NCBI RefSeq assembly: GCF_000802155.2
Contig: NZ_JQGJ02000002.1
Span: 62,001-126,000, forward strand
Length of the DNA: 64,000 bases
Direction of reading: 5' to 3'
Source: Pseudomonas frederiksbergensis
GTDB lineage: Bacteria > Pseudomonadota > Gammaproteobacteria > Pseudomonadales > Pseudomonadaceae
Of this stretch, positions 1-8,756 are shown piece by piece. Position numbers and translations under genes: made by a program. The notes under the pieces were generated by a model. That model made no database searches. It was not told the origin of the DNA and saw nothing but the letters and a program-made list of their open reading frames with translations. The stretch's first letter is position 1. Each line of letters opens with the position of its first letter.

Positions 1-417
1 ATCCTCGGTGCCGAGTGGCCGTTGCGCCTGGAACAGCACAAGGCGCTGGCAGGCATCGACGGTTTTGCCGCCGGACAAACCTGGCTGGCCGAACACCCCG
101 TACCGGCCCCGACCTGCTACCAATACTTCAAGGAAGCCTTGATCGTCTGGACCTACGTCCAGGCCCAACCCTGGTTCCTGGAGCATTCGGTGCGGATGAA
201 CAGTGTCGCGCCAGGCCCGGTCTTCACACCCATCCTCGACGACTTCGTGAGCATGCTCGGGGAGGCGCGGACCCAGGCCGATGCCCATCGCATGAAACGT
301 CCGGCGTATGCCGATGAGGTGGCGGCGGTGATCGCTTTCCTGTGCGCCGACGAGTCGCGCTGGATCAACGGCGTCAACCTGCCAGTGGATGGTGGATTGG
401 CGTCCACCTACGTCTGA
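1..417 (+). CDS. SDR family oxidoreductase, C-terminal part (5' end outside window)
   Basis: The frame is open from base 1 and ends at a TGA at 415-417, so only the last ~138 residues are present. A YQYFK stretch fits the YxxxK catalytic motif of short-chain dehydrogenases. NSVAPGPVFTPIL and the closing WINGVNLPVDGG are the usual SDR substrate-loop and C-terminal motifs. Family members reduce or oxidise alcohol/carbonyl groups with NAD(P)H. The substrate cannot be read from this fragment. It lies 64 bases upstream of the DUF1302 gene on the same strand and may share its transcript. Confidence 0.9.
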   Translation: MLGAEWPLRLEQHKALAGIDGFAAGQTWLAEHPVPAPTCYQYFKEALIVWTYVQAQPWFLEHSVRMNSVAPGPVFTPILDDFVSMLGEARTQADAHRMKRPAYADEVAAVIAFLCADESRWINGVNLPVDGGLASTYV

Positions 418-458
418 AGGGCTTATCCGTAGAACGCGGCGCAAGCCGCTATCCGAAA

Positions 459-469
459 AATAACAATAA
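459..469 (+). promoter_or_regulatory. Candidate Crc/Hfq A-rich motif before the DUF1302 gene
   Basis: AATAACAATAA lies just upstream of the GAGAAACC stretch and the ATG at 482. It contains the AAnAAnAA pattern that Hfq-Crc binds in Pseudomonas catabolic mRNAs. The motif is seen; catabolite repression of this operon is inferred. Confidence 0.45.
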
Positions 470-481
470 AGAGAAACCTCC

Positions 482-2131
482 ATGGATAACCTCAAAGATT
501 GCTTTGGTTTCAAGCAGTGCGCCCTGTTCCTGGCGTTATGCAGCACCGGTGCGATGGTCGAGACGGTCGAGGCCATGCAAATGGACCTGGGCGATTCCGA
601 CTGGAAACTGCGCTGGGACAACACCATCAAGTACAGCCAGGCCTGGCGGCTGCACGGCCAGGACAGCCGCTTGACCAACGCGCCCACCGCCAACGGCCTG
701 TACCCCTCGATCCAGGGCCAGGGCGATAAAAACTTCAGCAGCGGCCTGGTCTCCAATCGCCTGGACCTGTTCTCCGAAATGGACCTCAGCCGGCAAAACT
801 ACGGACTGCGGGTCAGCGGCGCGGCCTGGTACGACGATATCTACAACCAGGACACCGACAGCAGCGAACAACCGCACTTTCTCAGCAAAACCCGCGAGCT
901 CCATGGTCGCGACGCGGAGATTCTCGACGCGTTCGTGTTTTTGCGCGGTGACCTCGGTGACGACTCCCAAGGCGTGGCGCGGCTGGGACGGCACAGTCTG
1001 ATCTATGGCGAAAGCCTGTTCTACGGCGGCAACGGCATCGCCAACGCCCAGGGCCCGACCGATGTGGTCAAGCTGCTCAGCGTGCCGGGTACTCAATTCA
1101 AGGAAATCCTGCGCCCGGTCAATCAGATCTCCGGGCAATTGCAGATCAACCCACAGCTGTCGGTGGGCGCCTACTACCAGTTCGAGTGGGAGCGTTCCAA
1201 CCTGCCCGGCGCCGGCAGCTACTTGAGCGATGCCGATGCCATCGGGTACGGCAGTGGTCCGCTGCGCGAGGTGTTCGGCAACGACACGGTAAATGGCGGC
1301 GACCTGAAACCGCGAAACTCGGGGCAGGGCGGTATGCAGATCCGCTTCAAGCCAAGCGGCACCGAGCTGGAACTGGGGTTCTACGCGGCCCAGTACCATG
1401 ACAAAGCCCCAATCGGCTTGTACGCCTATCTGGACGGGCCGGCCGCCGCAGCCAGCGAGTTGCCGATCCTGGGCTCCTATCGCCAGGTCTACGCCGAAGA
1501 CATCAAGACCGCCGGCGTCAGCTTCTCCACCGCCTACGGTCCGTTCAACTTTGCCGGTGAAACGTCGGTGCGCTGGAACGCGCCGCTGGTGAGCAACCTG
1601 CAAGTGGTGACCCCCGGCATGGTGGCCGACGGTGGCGACAATGAGTTGTTCGCCAGGGGCAAGACCGCCCACGCCAACCTGTCGGCGATTTACTTGCTGT
1701 CGCCCAACGCGTTTTGGGATGGCGGCTCGGCCCTGGCCGAACTGGCCTGGAACCGCACCCTGAGCGTGACCAAGAACCCTGCCGCGCTGGACTCAAACAC
1801 CACCCGCGATGCGACGGCGCTGCGGGTTCTGATGGAACCCGCGTACTTCCAGATCATCGACGGGATCGACCTGACCGTGCCCATCGGGATGGGGATCGTG
1901 CTCGATGGGCGCTCATCGGCGGTCAACAAATCCGGTTTCGGCAATACCCATTCCGGCGACTGGAGCGTCGGGCTCAAAGCCACCTATCTACAGCGCTGGG
2001 ATGTCGGCCTCAATTACGTGAATTTCTTCGGCGCCCCGAAAGCCGGGCTGCGCGAGGACGGCAATTTCAGTTATGGGCAATCGCTGGCCGATCGCGATTT
2101 CGTCTCGCTCTACGTGAAAACCTCATTCTAA
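482..2131 (+). CDS. DUF1302 family outer-membrane protein
   Basis: This 549-residue protein has a hydrophobic N-terminal segment (about residues 13-31) and a long body rich in alternating aromatic/polar stretches such as QLSVGAYYQFEWER. It ends SLYVKTSF, a C-terminal phenylalanine typical of outer-membrane beta-barrels. It resembles DUF1302 proteins, whose function is poorly defined. The next gene, 15 bases on, is its usual partner DUF1329, followed by YCF48-like and MMPL genes. I infer an outer-membrane channel or binding protein for a hydrophobic compound. The cleavage site is not clear from the N-terminus. Confidence 0.85.
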   Translation: MDNLKDCFGFKQCALFLALCSTGAMVETVEAMQMDLGDSDWKLRWDNTIKYSQAWRLHGQDSRLTNAPTANGLYPSIQGQGDKNFSSGLVSNRLDLFSEMDLSRQNYGLRVSGAAWYDDIYNQDTDSSEQPHFLSKTRELHGRDAEILDAFVFLRGDLGDDSQGVARLGRHSLIYGESLFYGGNGIANAQGPTDVVKLLSVPGTQFKEILRPVNQISGQLQINPQLSVGAYYQFEWERSNLPGAGSYLSDADAIGYGSGPLREVFGNDTVNGGDLKPRNSGQGGMQIRFKPSGTELELGFYAAQYHDKAPIGLYAYLDGPAAAASELPILGSYRQVYAEDIKTAGVSFSTAYGPFNFAGETSVRWNAPLVSNLQVVTPGMVADGGDNELFARGKTAHANLSAIYLLSPNAFWDGGSALAELAWNRTLSVTKNPAALDSNTTRDATALRVLMEPAYFQIIDGIDLTVPIGMGIVLDGRSSAVNKSGFGNTHSGDWSVGLKATYLQRWDVGLNYVNFFGAPKAGLREDGNFSYGQSLADRDFVSLYVKTSF

Positions 2132-2146
2132 TAAGGTGGATTCGCC

Positions 2147-3508
2147 ATGCAGAACACAACTTTCCTGAACACCTGCCTGCTGACCCTTGCGCTGACCGGC
2201 ATGAGCCTGGCGCAAGCGGCGGTATCGCCTGAACAGGCCGCGCGCTTGAAAACCGACCTGACCCCCCTGGGTGGCGAGCGCGCCGGCAATGCCGATGGCA
2301 GCATTCCGGCCTGGCAGGGCGGCTACACTCAGGTCGCGCCCGGTTATAAACCAGGCGACAAGCGCCCCGATCCTTTCGCCGGTGAGAAACCGTTGTATTC
2401 GATCAAGGCATCGAACATGGAGCAGTACGCCGGCGAACTGGCCGAAGGCACCAAGCTGTTGCTCAAGAAATACCCGGACTATCGCCTGGACGTGTACCCG
2501 ACCCATCGCTCGGCGGCTGCGCCCCAGTGGGTGTATGACAACACCAGCAAGAACGCCACACGCGCCACCCTGGACGTGGGCAGCGAGAAGGTCTCCAACG
2601 CTTATGGCGGCATCCCGTTCCCGATTCCGGAAAACGGTGCGCAGGTGTTGTGGAACTATCGGTTGTCCTGGCAGGGCGGCGACACCATCAGCTCGCCTTT
2701 CGACACTTGGCTGATGACCGCCGGCGGCAAGAAAGTCCAGGCGACCCGAGCCCAGTACACCTACCAGTTTCCGTACTACGTCGAGGGCGGCAGCCTGGAA
2801 AATTATTCGGGCAAGTACCTGCTGGGCAAGCTCTTCACCGAGTTGCCGTCATCCAAGGCTGGCGAAGGCCTGATGACCCATTGGGACCTGGATCCGGGCA
2901 ATCGGGCGGCCTGGCAGTACCTGGTCGGCCAACGCCGGGTTCGCCGCGCGCCCAACATTGCCTATGACACGCCTGACTTCGTGACCTCCGGCGTCGGTCT
3001 GTTCGACGAAGCGTTCATGCTGTTTGGCCCGACCGATCGTTATGACCTCAAGCTGGTGGGCAAGAAGGAGCTGCTCGTCGCCTACAACAACAACCGCGCC
3101 GCCCTGGCCAAGAGCGACGACCTGGTCAAGGCTAACTTCCTCAATCCTGATCTGGTGCGCTGGGAAAAACATCGGGTCTGGGTGGTCGAGGCCACGCTCA
3201 AATCCGGCAAGCGCCACGTCGTGCCGCGTCGCACTTACTACGTCGACGAGGACTCCTGGCAGATCCTGATGGCCGACGGTTATGACGCCCAGGGCAAGCT
3301 CGGCCGGCAAATGTATTCGTTGACGCTGCTGGCACCGGATCTGCCGGCCCTCACCGCGCAGGTGATGTGGGGCAGCTACAACCTCGATACCGGCGCCTAT
3401 TTCCTCAACTCATCGAGCAACGACCTGACGGTCCAGTACCAAAAAGTCGCGAAGCCTTCGGCGTCCTATTTCACGCCGGATGCCATGGCCAACGAAAACA
3501 TGCGCTGA
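2147..3508 (+). CDS. DUF1329 family periplasmic protein
   Basis: The 453-residue product starts with a clear signal peptide (hydrophobic TCLLTLALTGMSLAQA, likely cut after AQA near residue 24). The mature part matches the DUF1329 pattern: an opening with GGERAGNADGSIPAWQGG and a late region with RRTYYVDEDSWQIL. DUF1329 proteins are thought to be periplasmic and related in fold to lipoprotein carriers such as LolA/LolB; that is family-level knowledge. It sits between DUF1302 and YCF48-like genes on the same strand, so it may carry a hydrophobic ligand across the periplasm (inference). Confidence 0.88.
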   Translation: MQNTTFLNTCLLTLALTGMSLAQAAVSPEQAARLKTDLTPLGGERAGNADGSIPAWQGGYTQVAPGYKPGDKRPDPFAGEKPLYSIKASNMEQYAGELAEGTKLLLKKYPDYRLDVYPTHRSAAAPQWVYDNTSKNATRATLDVGSEKVSNAYGGIPFPIPENGAQVLWNYRLSWQGGDTISSPFDTWLMTAGGKKVQATRAQYTYQFPYYVEGGSLENYSGKYLLGKLFTELPSSKAGEGLMTHWDLDPGNRAAWQYLVGQRRVRRAPNIAYDTPDFVTSGVGLFDEAFMLFGPTDRYDLKLVGKKELLVAYNNNRAALAKSDDLVKANFLNPDLVRWEKHRVWVVEATLKSGKRHVVPRRTYYVDEDSWQILMADGYDAQGKLGRQMYSLTLLAPDLPALTAQVMWGSYNLDTGAYFLNSSSNDLTVQYQKVAKPSASYFTPDAMANENMR

Positions 3509-3513
3509 ACCTT

Positions 3514-3550
3514 GGCGACCGTGGCGAGGAGCGGTTTCGTCGCGGTCGCC
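3514..3550 (+). repeat. Inverted repeat between the DUF1329 and YCF48-like genes
   Basis: GGCGACCG at 3514-3521 pairs with CGGTCGCC at 3543-3550 around a 21-base loop. It lies 5 bases after the DUF1329 stop codon. There is no T-run, so it looks more like an mRNA-stabilising or partial attenuating hairpin, or a REP relative, than a strong terminator. Confidence 0.4.
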
Positions 3551-3576
3551 GGCGACTTTCCAGGCGGAATAACGAT

Positions 3577-4680
3577 ATGAACGTTGAAAAAATCTTTGCG
3601 AGCCGTGCTCCGTCAAGGGCGATCTGCGCCTTGGTGCTGTGTCTGTTGGCGAGCGCGTCCTTGCCTGTGCAGGCGACGACATTGGCGGTGCTGCAGCTGC
3701 CGGCACTGCCGACCACCAAGGCCCAGCGTGCGGTATTGCTTGGGCTGGCCCGGGCCGGCGAGCGCCTTGTGGCGGTTGGCGAGCGCGGGATCGTGCTGCT
3801 TTCCGATGACGCCGGAACGAGTTGGCGCCAGGCCAAGGTGCCGGTCAGCGTCAGCCTGACGGCGGTGCAATTCGTCGACGCCGAGCAGGGCTGGGCGGTC
3901 GGTCACCTGGGCGTGGTGCTGCATACGCAGGACGGCGGCGAAACCTGGCAAAAGCAACTCGACGGCGAGCGTGCCATTGCCCTGGCGGTGCAGATCGCCG
4001 AGCGTGATGCCCAGCTACCTGGCGGTGCCACCCACTTGGAGCAGGCAAGGCGCATGCTGGCTGATGGACCGGACAAACCGTTTCTCGACCTGTATTTCAG
4101 GGATCACCTGCACGGCTACGTCGTCGGCGCCTACAACCAGATCTACCGCACCGATGATGGCGGGCGGAGCTGGCAGCCGTGGATGCAGCACCTGGACAAC
4201 CCCCAGGGCTTGAACCTGTATGGCATCCGCGCCGTGGGCAACGATCTGCTGTTGGTGGGGGAGCGCGGCCTGCTGTTGCGTTCGACCGATGCCGGGCAGT
4301 CGTTCCAGGCTTTGGAGTCACCTTATGAAGGCAGCTTTTTTGGCCTGCTCGGCACCCGCGACGGGGCCTTGGTTGCCTATGGGCTGCGTGGAAACGCCTG
4401 GTGGTCCGACGATCGTGGCGACAGTTGGCACCGCCTACACACCGGGACCGAATCGACGCTGGCGAGCGCCCTGGAACTGCGCGACGGCGGCCTGCTGTTG
4501 GCCAGCCAGAGCGGCGAGCTTCTCTTCAGTCATGACCACGGTCGCAGCTTCGACAAACGCCAGAGCCGCAGCGGCGGGACTGTCGCAGCCGTGCAACAGG
4601 CGGTCGACGGCAGCCTGGCCAGTGTCGGCTTGAGCGGCGTGGCGGCTGACCAGGATCCGCGCGCCTGGGGCAAACCATGA
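3577..4680 (+). CDS. YCF48/BNR-repeat beta-propeller protein, exported
   Basis: From the ATG at 3577 the product has 367 residues. This start is chosen because a basic N-terminus and a hydrophobic core (AICALVLCLLASASLPVQA) follow at once, giving a signal peptide. The mature part repeats blades of the type GERGIVLLSDDAGTSWRQ, VVLHTQDGGETWQ, IYRTDDGGRSWQPW and WWSDDRGDSWHRL, the Asp-box pattern of YCF48/BNR propellers. In photosystem assembly YCF48 is an assembly factor; in this DUF1302/DUF1329/MMPL context its role is unknown. I infer a periplasmic scaffold for the MMPL transporter encoded next. Confidence 0.85.
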   Translation: MNVEKIFASRAPSRAICALVLCLLASASLPVQATTLAVLQLPALPTTKAQRAVLLGLARAGERLVAVGERGIVLLSDDAGTSWRQAKVPVSVSLTAVQFVDAEQGWAVGHLGVVLHTQDGGETWQKQLDGERAIALAVQIAERDAQLPGGATHLEQARRMLADGPDKPFLDLYFRDHLHGYVVGAYNQIYRTDDGGRSWQPWMQHLDNPQGLNLYGIRAVGNDLLLVGERGLLLRSTDAGQSFQALESPYEGSFFGLLGTRDGALVAYGLRGNAWWSDDRGDSWHRLHTGTESTLASALELRDGGLLLASQSGELLFSHDHGRSFDKRQSRSGGTVAAVQQAVDGSLASVGLSGVAADQDPRAWGKP

Positions 4681-4732
4681 AACTTCACGGTGTAGCGCTA
4701 TCGGGCCGCGGCTCGTGCAACAGGAGTCAAAC

Positions 4733-7153
4733 TTGAAAGACGACAAAACCCAAACCGTGATCGGCCGCCAGGAAGACTTCGACCGGACGTCAGGTAACTT
4801 CGCCGAGCGGGCGATCTTCAACCATCGACCCCTGGTAGTCCTGCTGTGCCTGCTGGTGACCTTGGTGCTCGGTTGGCAAGCCACGCGCATCGGCATCAAT
4901 GCCAGCTACGAGAAAACCATTCCCACCGGCCATCCCTACGTCGCCAACTTTCTGGAAAACCGCAGTGAGTTGAGCGGCCTGGGCAACTCGCTGCGCATCG
5001 CCGTGGAGATCAGGCAGGGCAGTATCTTCACCATGGATTACCTCGACACCCTGGCCAAGCTCAATGACGAGCTCTATCTGCTGCCAGGTGTCGACCGTCC
5101 TTACATGAAGTCGCTGTGGACGCCGACCACGCGCTGGACCGCCGTGACCGAAGAAGGTCTGGACGGCGGTACGGTGATCCCTGACGACTACGATGGCTCG
5201 GCCGCCAGTATCGAACAGGTGCGGACCAACGTGGCCCGCTCCGGGGAGGTCGGCCAATTGGTCGCCGGCAACTTCAAATCCAGCGTGATCTTCGTGCCGC
5301 TGCTGGAAATCAATCCGCAGACGGGCAAGGCGCTGGACTATGGCGAGTTTTCCCGACAATTGGAGGCGTTGCGGGACAAGTACCAGACCGACGACTTGCG
5401 CATCCATATCACCGGCTTCACCAAGATCGTCGGCGATCTGATCGAGGGGATGACCCAGGTCCTGCTGTTCTTCGTGGTGGCGGTACTGGTGACGGTATTG
5501 GTGCTCTTCGCTTACACCCGTTGTGCACGCAGCACCCTGGTGGTGGTGGTTTGTTCGCTGGCGGCGGTGCTTTGGCAACTGGGCCTGCTGGCCTTGCTCG
5601 GTTATGAGCTGGACCCATATTCGGCGCTGGTGCCGTTTCTGGTGTTCGCCATTGGCATGAGCCATGGTGCGCAAAAGATGAACGGCATCATGCAGGACAT
5701 CGGTCGCGGCACACATCGGGTGGTCGCTGCGCGCTACACCTTTCGCCGATTGTTCGCCGCGGGCATCACCGCCTTGCTGTGTGATGCGGTGGGCTTCGCC
5801 GTGCTGCTGCTGATCGACATCCGGGTGATCCAGGACCTGGCGATCACCGCCAGTCTCGGTGTCGCCGTGCTGATCTTCACCAACCTGATCCTGCTGCCGA
5901 TCCTGCTCAGCTACATCGGCGTCAGCCCCGCGGCGGCGCAACGCAGCCTGAGTGCGGAAACCACCGAACAGCAGGCGCAGATCAAGCATCCGCTATGGCG
6001 TGCGCTCGATCTTTTCACCCAACGACGCTGGGCCATTGGTGCCATGTTGACGGGCTTGCTGCTGGCCGCGTTTGGGTTTGCCGTGAGCCTGCACCTGAAG
6101 ATCGGTGACCTGGACCCCGGCGCCCCGGAGCTGCGTGCCGACTCGCGCTACAACCGCGATGCACTGTTCATGACGCAAAACTATGCGGCGAGCTCGGACA
6201 TCTTCGTGGTCATGATCAAGACCCCGGAAGACCAATGCACCCGTTACGCCAGCCTGTCGGCGGTGGATGCGCTGGCGTGGCGACTGGAGCAATTACCCGG
6301 TGTGGAATCGACCAACTCGATGGCGGCGCTGAGCAAGATCGCCACGGCCGGTTATAACGAGGGCAACTTCAAATGGTATGAACTGATCCCCAATGACGGT
6401 GCGCTGGGGGCCGTGCAAACCCGCGCGCCGCGAGAGCTGTTCAACCAGGGGTGTTCGATGCTGTCGCTGTACGTCTACCTGGCCGATCACAAGGCTGACA
6501 CCTTGAACCGGGTGGTGGAGGCCAGCGAGCAGTTTATCGCCGGGCATCAACTGCCGGAGGTCAAGTTCATGCTGGCGGCCGGCAGCGCGGGAATCGAGGC
6601 GGCGACCAACATCGTCGTGAAGAAATCCATGGGCGAGATGCTGTTCTGGGTCTACGGTGCGGTCAGCCTGTTGTGCCTGCTGACTTTCCGCAGCTGGCGC
6701 GCGACGCTGTGCGCGATGCTGCCGCTGATGCTCACCTCGATCCTGTGCGAGGCGCTGATGGTGGGGTTGGGCATGGGCGTGAAAGTTGCCACGCTACCGG
6801 TCATTGCGCTGGGCGTGGGCATTGGCGTTGATTACGCGCTGTATGTGTTGAGCGTGATCCTCGCCCGGATGCGCGCCGGCGACACACTGGCCCAGGCGTA
6901 TTACCAGTCGCTGCTGTTCACCGGCAAAGTGGTGTTGCTGACGGGTATGACGCTGGCTGTGGCGGTGTCGACCTGGGCTTTCTCGCCGATCAAGTTCCAA
7001 GCCGACATGGGCATCCTGCTGGCCTTCATGTTCCTGGTGAACATGCTCGGCGCGCTGATCCTGTTGCCGGCGCTGGCGTGGTGGTTGCTGCCGCAGGAGG
7101 TCTTCGCAAAAAAGCCTGGGCTGAGCCGGCGGGAGCGGTGGGTGAGGGGATGA
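4733..7153 (+). CDS. MMPL/RND superfamily transporter
   Basis: An open GTG exists at 4715, but a TTG at 4733 is preceded by CAGGAG at the right distance, so I choose TTG (806 residues). The protein has the RND layout: one membrane segment near residue 30, a periplasmic loop, membrane segments at about 235-415, a second loop, and membrane segments at about 635-790. GVGIGVDYALYVLS is a typical RND motif in the second membrane half. MMPL-type transporters move lipids or hydrophobic small molecules using proton motive force. It is the last gene of the operon and is followed by a strong hairpin. Cargo and direction are unknown. Confidence 0.88.
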   Translation: MKDDKTQTVIGRQEDFDRTSGNFAERAIFNHRPLVVLLCLLVTLVLGWQATRIGINASYEKTIPTGHPYVANFLENRSELSGLGNSLRIAVEIRQGSIFTMDYLDTLAKLNDELYLLPGVDRPYMKSLWTPTTRWTAVTEEGLDGGTVIPDDYDGSAASIEQVRTNVARSGEVGQLVAGNFKSSVIFVPLLEINPQTGKALDYGEFSRQLEALRDKYQTDDLRIHITGFTKIVGDLIEGMTQVLLFFVVAVLVTVLVLFAYTRCARSTLVVVVCSLAAVLWQLGLLALLGYELDPYSALVPFLVFAIGMSHGAQKMNGIMQDIGRGTHRVVAARYTFRRLFAAGITALLCDAVGFAVLLLIDIRVIQDLAITASLGVAVLIFTNLILLPILLSYIGVSPAAAQRSLSAETTEQQAQIKHPLWRALDLFTQRRWAIGAMLTGLLLAAFGFAVSLHLKIGDLDPGAPELRADSRYNRDALFMTQNYAASSDIFVVMIKTPEDQCTRYASLSAVDALAWRLEQLPGVESTNSMAALSKIATAGYNEGNFKWYELIPNDGALGAVQTRAPRELFNQGCSMLSLYVYLADHKADTLNRVVEASEQFIAGHQLPEVKFMLAAGSAGIEAATNIVVKKSMGEMLFWVYGAVSLLCLLTFRSWRATLCAMLPLMLTSILCEALMVGLGMGVKVATLPVIALGVGIGVDYALYVLSVILARMRAGDTLAQAYYQSLLFTGKVVLLTGMTLAVAVSTWAFSPIKFQADMGILLAFMFLVNMLGALILLPALAWWLLPQEVFAKKPGLSRRERWVRG

Positions 7154-7162
7154 AGTGGTAAA

Positions 7163-7197
7163 CCCCGTGGGTGCGAGCCTGCTCGCGCCCACAGGGG
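7163..7197. repeat. REP-like hairpin between convergent genes
   Basis: GTGGGTGCGAGC and GCTCGCGCCCAC form a 12-pair stem (one G-U pair) around a two-base loop, extended by CCCC and GGGG arms. It lies between the convergent MMPL and MFS genes. It resembles Pseudomonas REP elements and could also stop transcription from both sides. Confidence 0.65.
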
Positions 7198-7216
7198 GGG
7201 CCGGGTGGACAGTAGG

Positions 7217-8443
7217 TCAGGATTTCTGTGCAACCGGTCCTGCCGTGTTCATCCGGGCCCCGTCAGAACGGCGAATCACGCTGAGGATGGCCAATGTCGC
7301 AACCACCAATCCGGGGGATGTCGCCAGCAGTACCGCTGTGGTACCGCCTCCGGCCGCAAGGATCTGGCCGGCCGCCAACGGGCCGGCCACCGAGCCCAGG
7401 CGTCCGATGGCCACGGCGGCACCGACACCGGTTGCCCGCACGGCCGTAGGGTAGGAGGGCGGCGCCGAGGCATAGAGCACCAACTGCGCGGCCATCACAA
7501 ACAACCCGGCGGCGAACCCGGCAAGGCCCATCGGTACGATGCCCACCGACAAACCGACCCCGGCCAGCGCGCTCAACAGCCCGGCATAGACGAACAGTAC
7601 GACCTTGATGGCGTTGTAGCGGTCCAGCAGCAGGCCACCAATCAACGAACCCAGGGCGCCGCCGATGTTGAACAGCATCTGCACCAGGCCGGCCTGGGGT
7701 TTGCTGAAGCCCTGTTCCAGCAGCAACGAAGGCAGCCAGTTGAGCAGCATGTACATCACCGTCAAGGTGAAAAAATAGCTCAGCCACAGGCCCAGCGTAG
7801 TCAGGCCCCGGCCTTCACCGAACAGCGCCTGGCCGGTCGAACCGCGGGTTTCACCACCCACCTGCTGGACTTGCTTGAAAGCGCTGGACTCCGGCAGCCA
7901 CAGCAACATCAGCGGCACTACGAGCAAGGGCGCCAGGCCGCCGATGAGAAACGTCATTTGCCAATGTTCGCCAAAGGCCATCGCAACCACCGCCGCCAAC
8001 GCGCCTCCCAGCGGAACACCGGCATACATCACGCTGATGGCCGTGCCTCGGCGTTGCTCGCCTACCGCTTCGGCACACAGGGCGATGAGGTTGGGCAGGG
8101 CGGCGCCCAGGCCGAGCCCGGTCATGAAACGCACCAACAGCAGGCTGGAGAATTGTTCGACATAAGCGGTGCCGAGGGAAAACACGCCGAACAGCAGGAC
8201 GGCGGCGATCAGGATTTTCTTGCGGCCGATGCGATCGGCGATCCAGCCGCCGAAGAACGCACCCGGCAGCAGGCCGATGATCCCTGCGCTGAATACCCAA
8301 CCCATCATTTTCGGGTCCAGGGCAAATGTCTGCCGCAGGCCGGCAGCGGCAGTCCCGGCGGATTGGAGATCAAATCCCTCGATCAGCGCGACGATGAAAC
8401 ACAAGGCGATGGTCAGCGTCGCTCGACGCGGCGGATGGTTCAT
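7217..8443 (-). CDS. MhpT-like MFS transporter, likely hydroxycinnamate/aromatic acid uptake
   Basis: This 408-residue, about 12-helix protein is of the aromatic acid:H+ symporter type. GFDLQSAG in helix 1, GWVFSAGIIGLLPGA, the loop motif GGWIADRIGRKK and GLGLGAALPNLIAL closely resemble what I remember of the E. coli 3-phenylpropionate-type carrier MhpT. It lies divergent from an OprD-type porin and next to the ferulate genes, so I infer uptake of ferulate, p-coumarate or related acids across the inner membrane. A Crc/Hfq-type motif precedes its AAGAGG ribosome site. Confidence 0.85.
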   Translation of the reverse strand: MNHPPRRATLTIALCFIVALIEGFDLQSAGTAAAGLRQTFALDPKMMGWVFSAGIIGLLPGAFFGGWIADRIGRKKILIAAVLLFGVFSLGTAYVEQFSSLLLVRFMTGLGLGAALPNLIALCAEAVGEQRRGTAISVMYAGVPLGGALAAVVAMAFGEHWQMTFLIGGLAPLLVVPLMLLWLPESSAFKQVQQVGGETRGSTGQALFGEGRGLTTLGLWLSYFFTLTVMYMLLNWLPSLLLEQGFSKPQAGLVQMLFNIGGALGSLIGGLLLDRYNAIKVVLFVYAGLLSALAGVGLSVGIVPMGLAGFAAGLFVMAAQLVLYASAPPSYPTAVRATGVGAAVAIGRLGSVAGPLAAGQILAAGGGTTAVLLATSPGLVVATLAILSVIRRSDGARMNTAGPVAQKS

Positions 8444-8454
8444 GGCGAATCCTC

Positions 8455-8465
8455 TTATTGTTTTT
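8455..8465 (-). promoter_or_regulatory. Candidate Crc/Hfq motif before the MFS gene
   Basis: On the minus strand AAAAACAATAA directly precedes the GAGG ribosome site of the MFS gene. It contains two overlapping AAnAAnAA matches, the Hfq-Crc recognition pattern of Pseudomonas. Confidence 0.5.
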
Positions 8466-8729
8466 GTCAGGACTGCGGTTCAGATGAAAACCGGCAGGTG
8501 CGATTAAGATTAACAAAGCTAACTAAAAAATGAATCGCGGCTTTTCCGCAGAAAAAATCTGCCAGTTCGCTTGAAAAATCAGATGCTTGCCTATCGAAAG
8601 CGGAATAACTGGAAAACTGGTTAAAAATATTAACGTTCGATTATCGGTCACTTCGCATTGACGAAGCCCCCTGGCCATTTCCATTCTCTGTCCGCGCGGC
8701 CCGTCATCCGGGTACCCGCCTCGATAGAA

Positions 8730-8740
8730 AACAACAACAA
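8730..8740 (+). promoter_or_regulatory. Candidate Crc/Hfq motif before the porin gene
   Basis: AACAACAACAA, a perfect CA-type AAnAAnAA run, lies 16 bases before the ATG of the porin gene. Its position over the ribosome-binding region fits translational repression by Hfq-Crc. Confidence 0.55.
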
Positions 8741-8756
8741 AAAATGGAAATCGAAC

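Larger units (their letters stand above)
8444..8756. other. Divergent control region between MFS and porin genes
   Basis: The 313 bases contain no gene. The AT-rich part holds an inverted repeat GTTAA-N5-TTAAC at 8620-8634, a TAACTA half-site at 8520-8525 like those of the ech operator, and A-rich Crc/Hfq-type motifs next to both start codons. I could not fix promoter elements with confidence. Confidence 0.55.

Noticed and set aside
536..1672. Long antisense reading frame under the DUF1302 gene
   Set aside because: It lies wholly inside a gene with strong family motifs, has low-complexity composition typical of GC-rich antisense frames and no recognisable domain.
7205..8533. 442-codon plus-strand frame over the MFS gene
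   Set aside because: It is Gln/His/Arg-rich without domains, while the minus strand encodes a clear 12-helix transporter.
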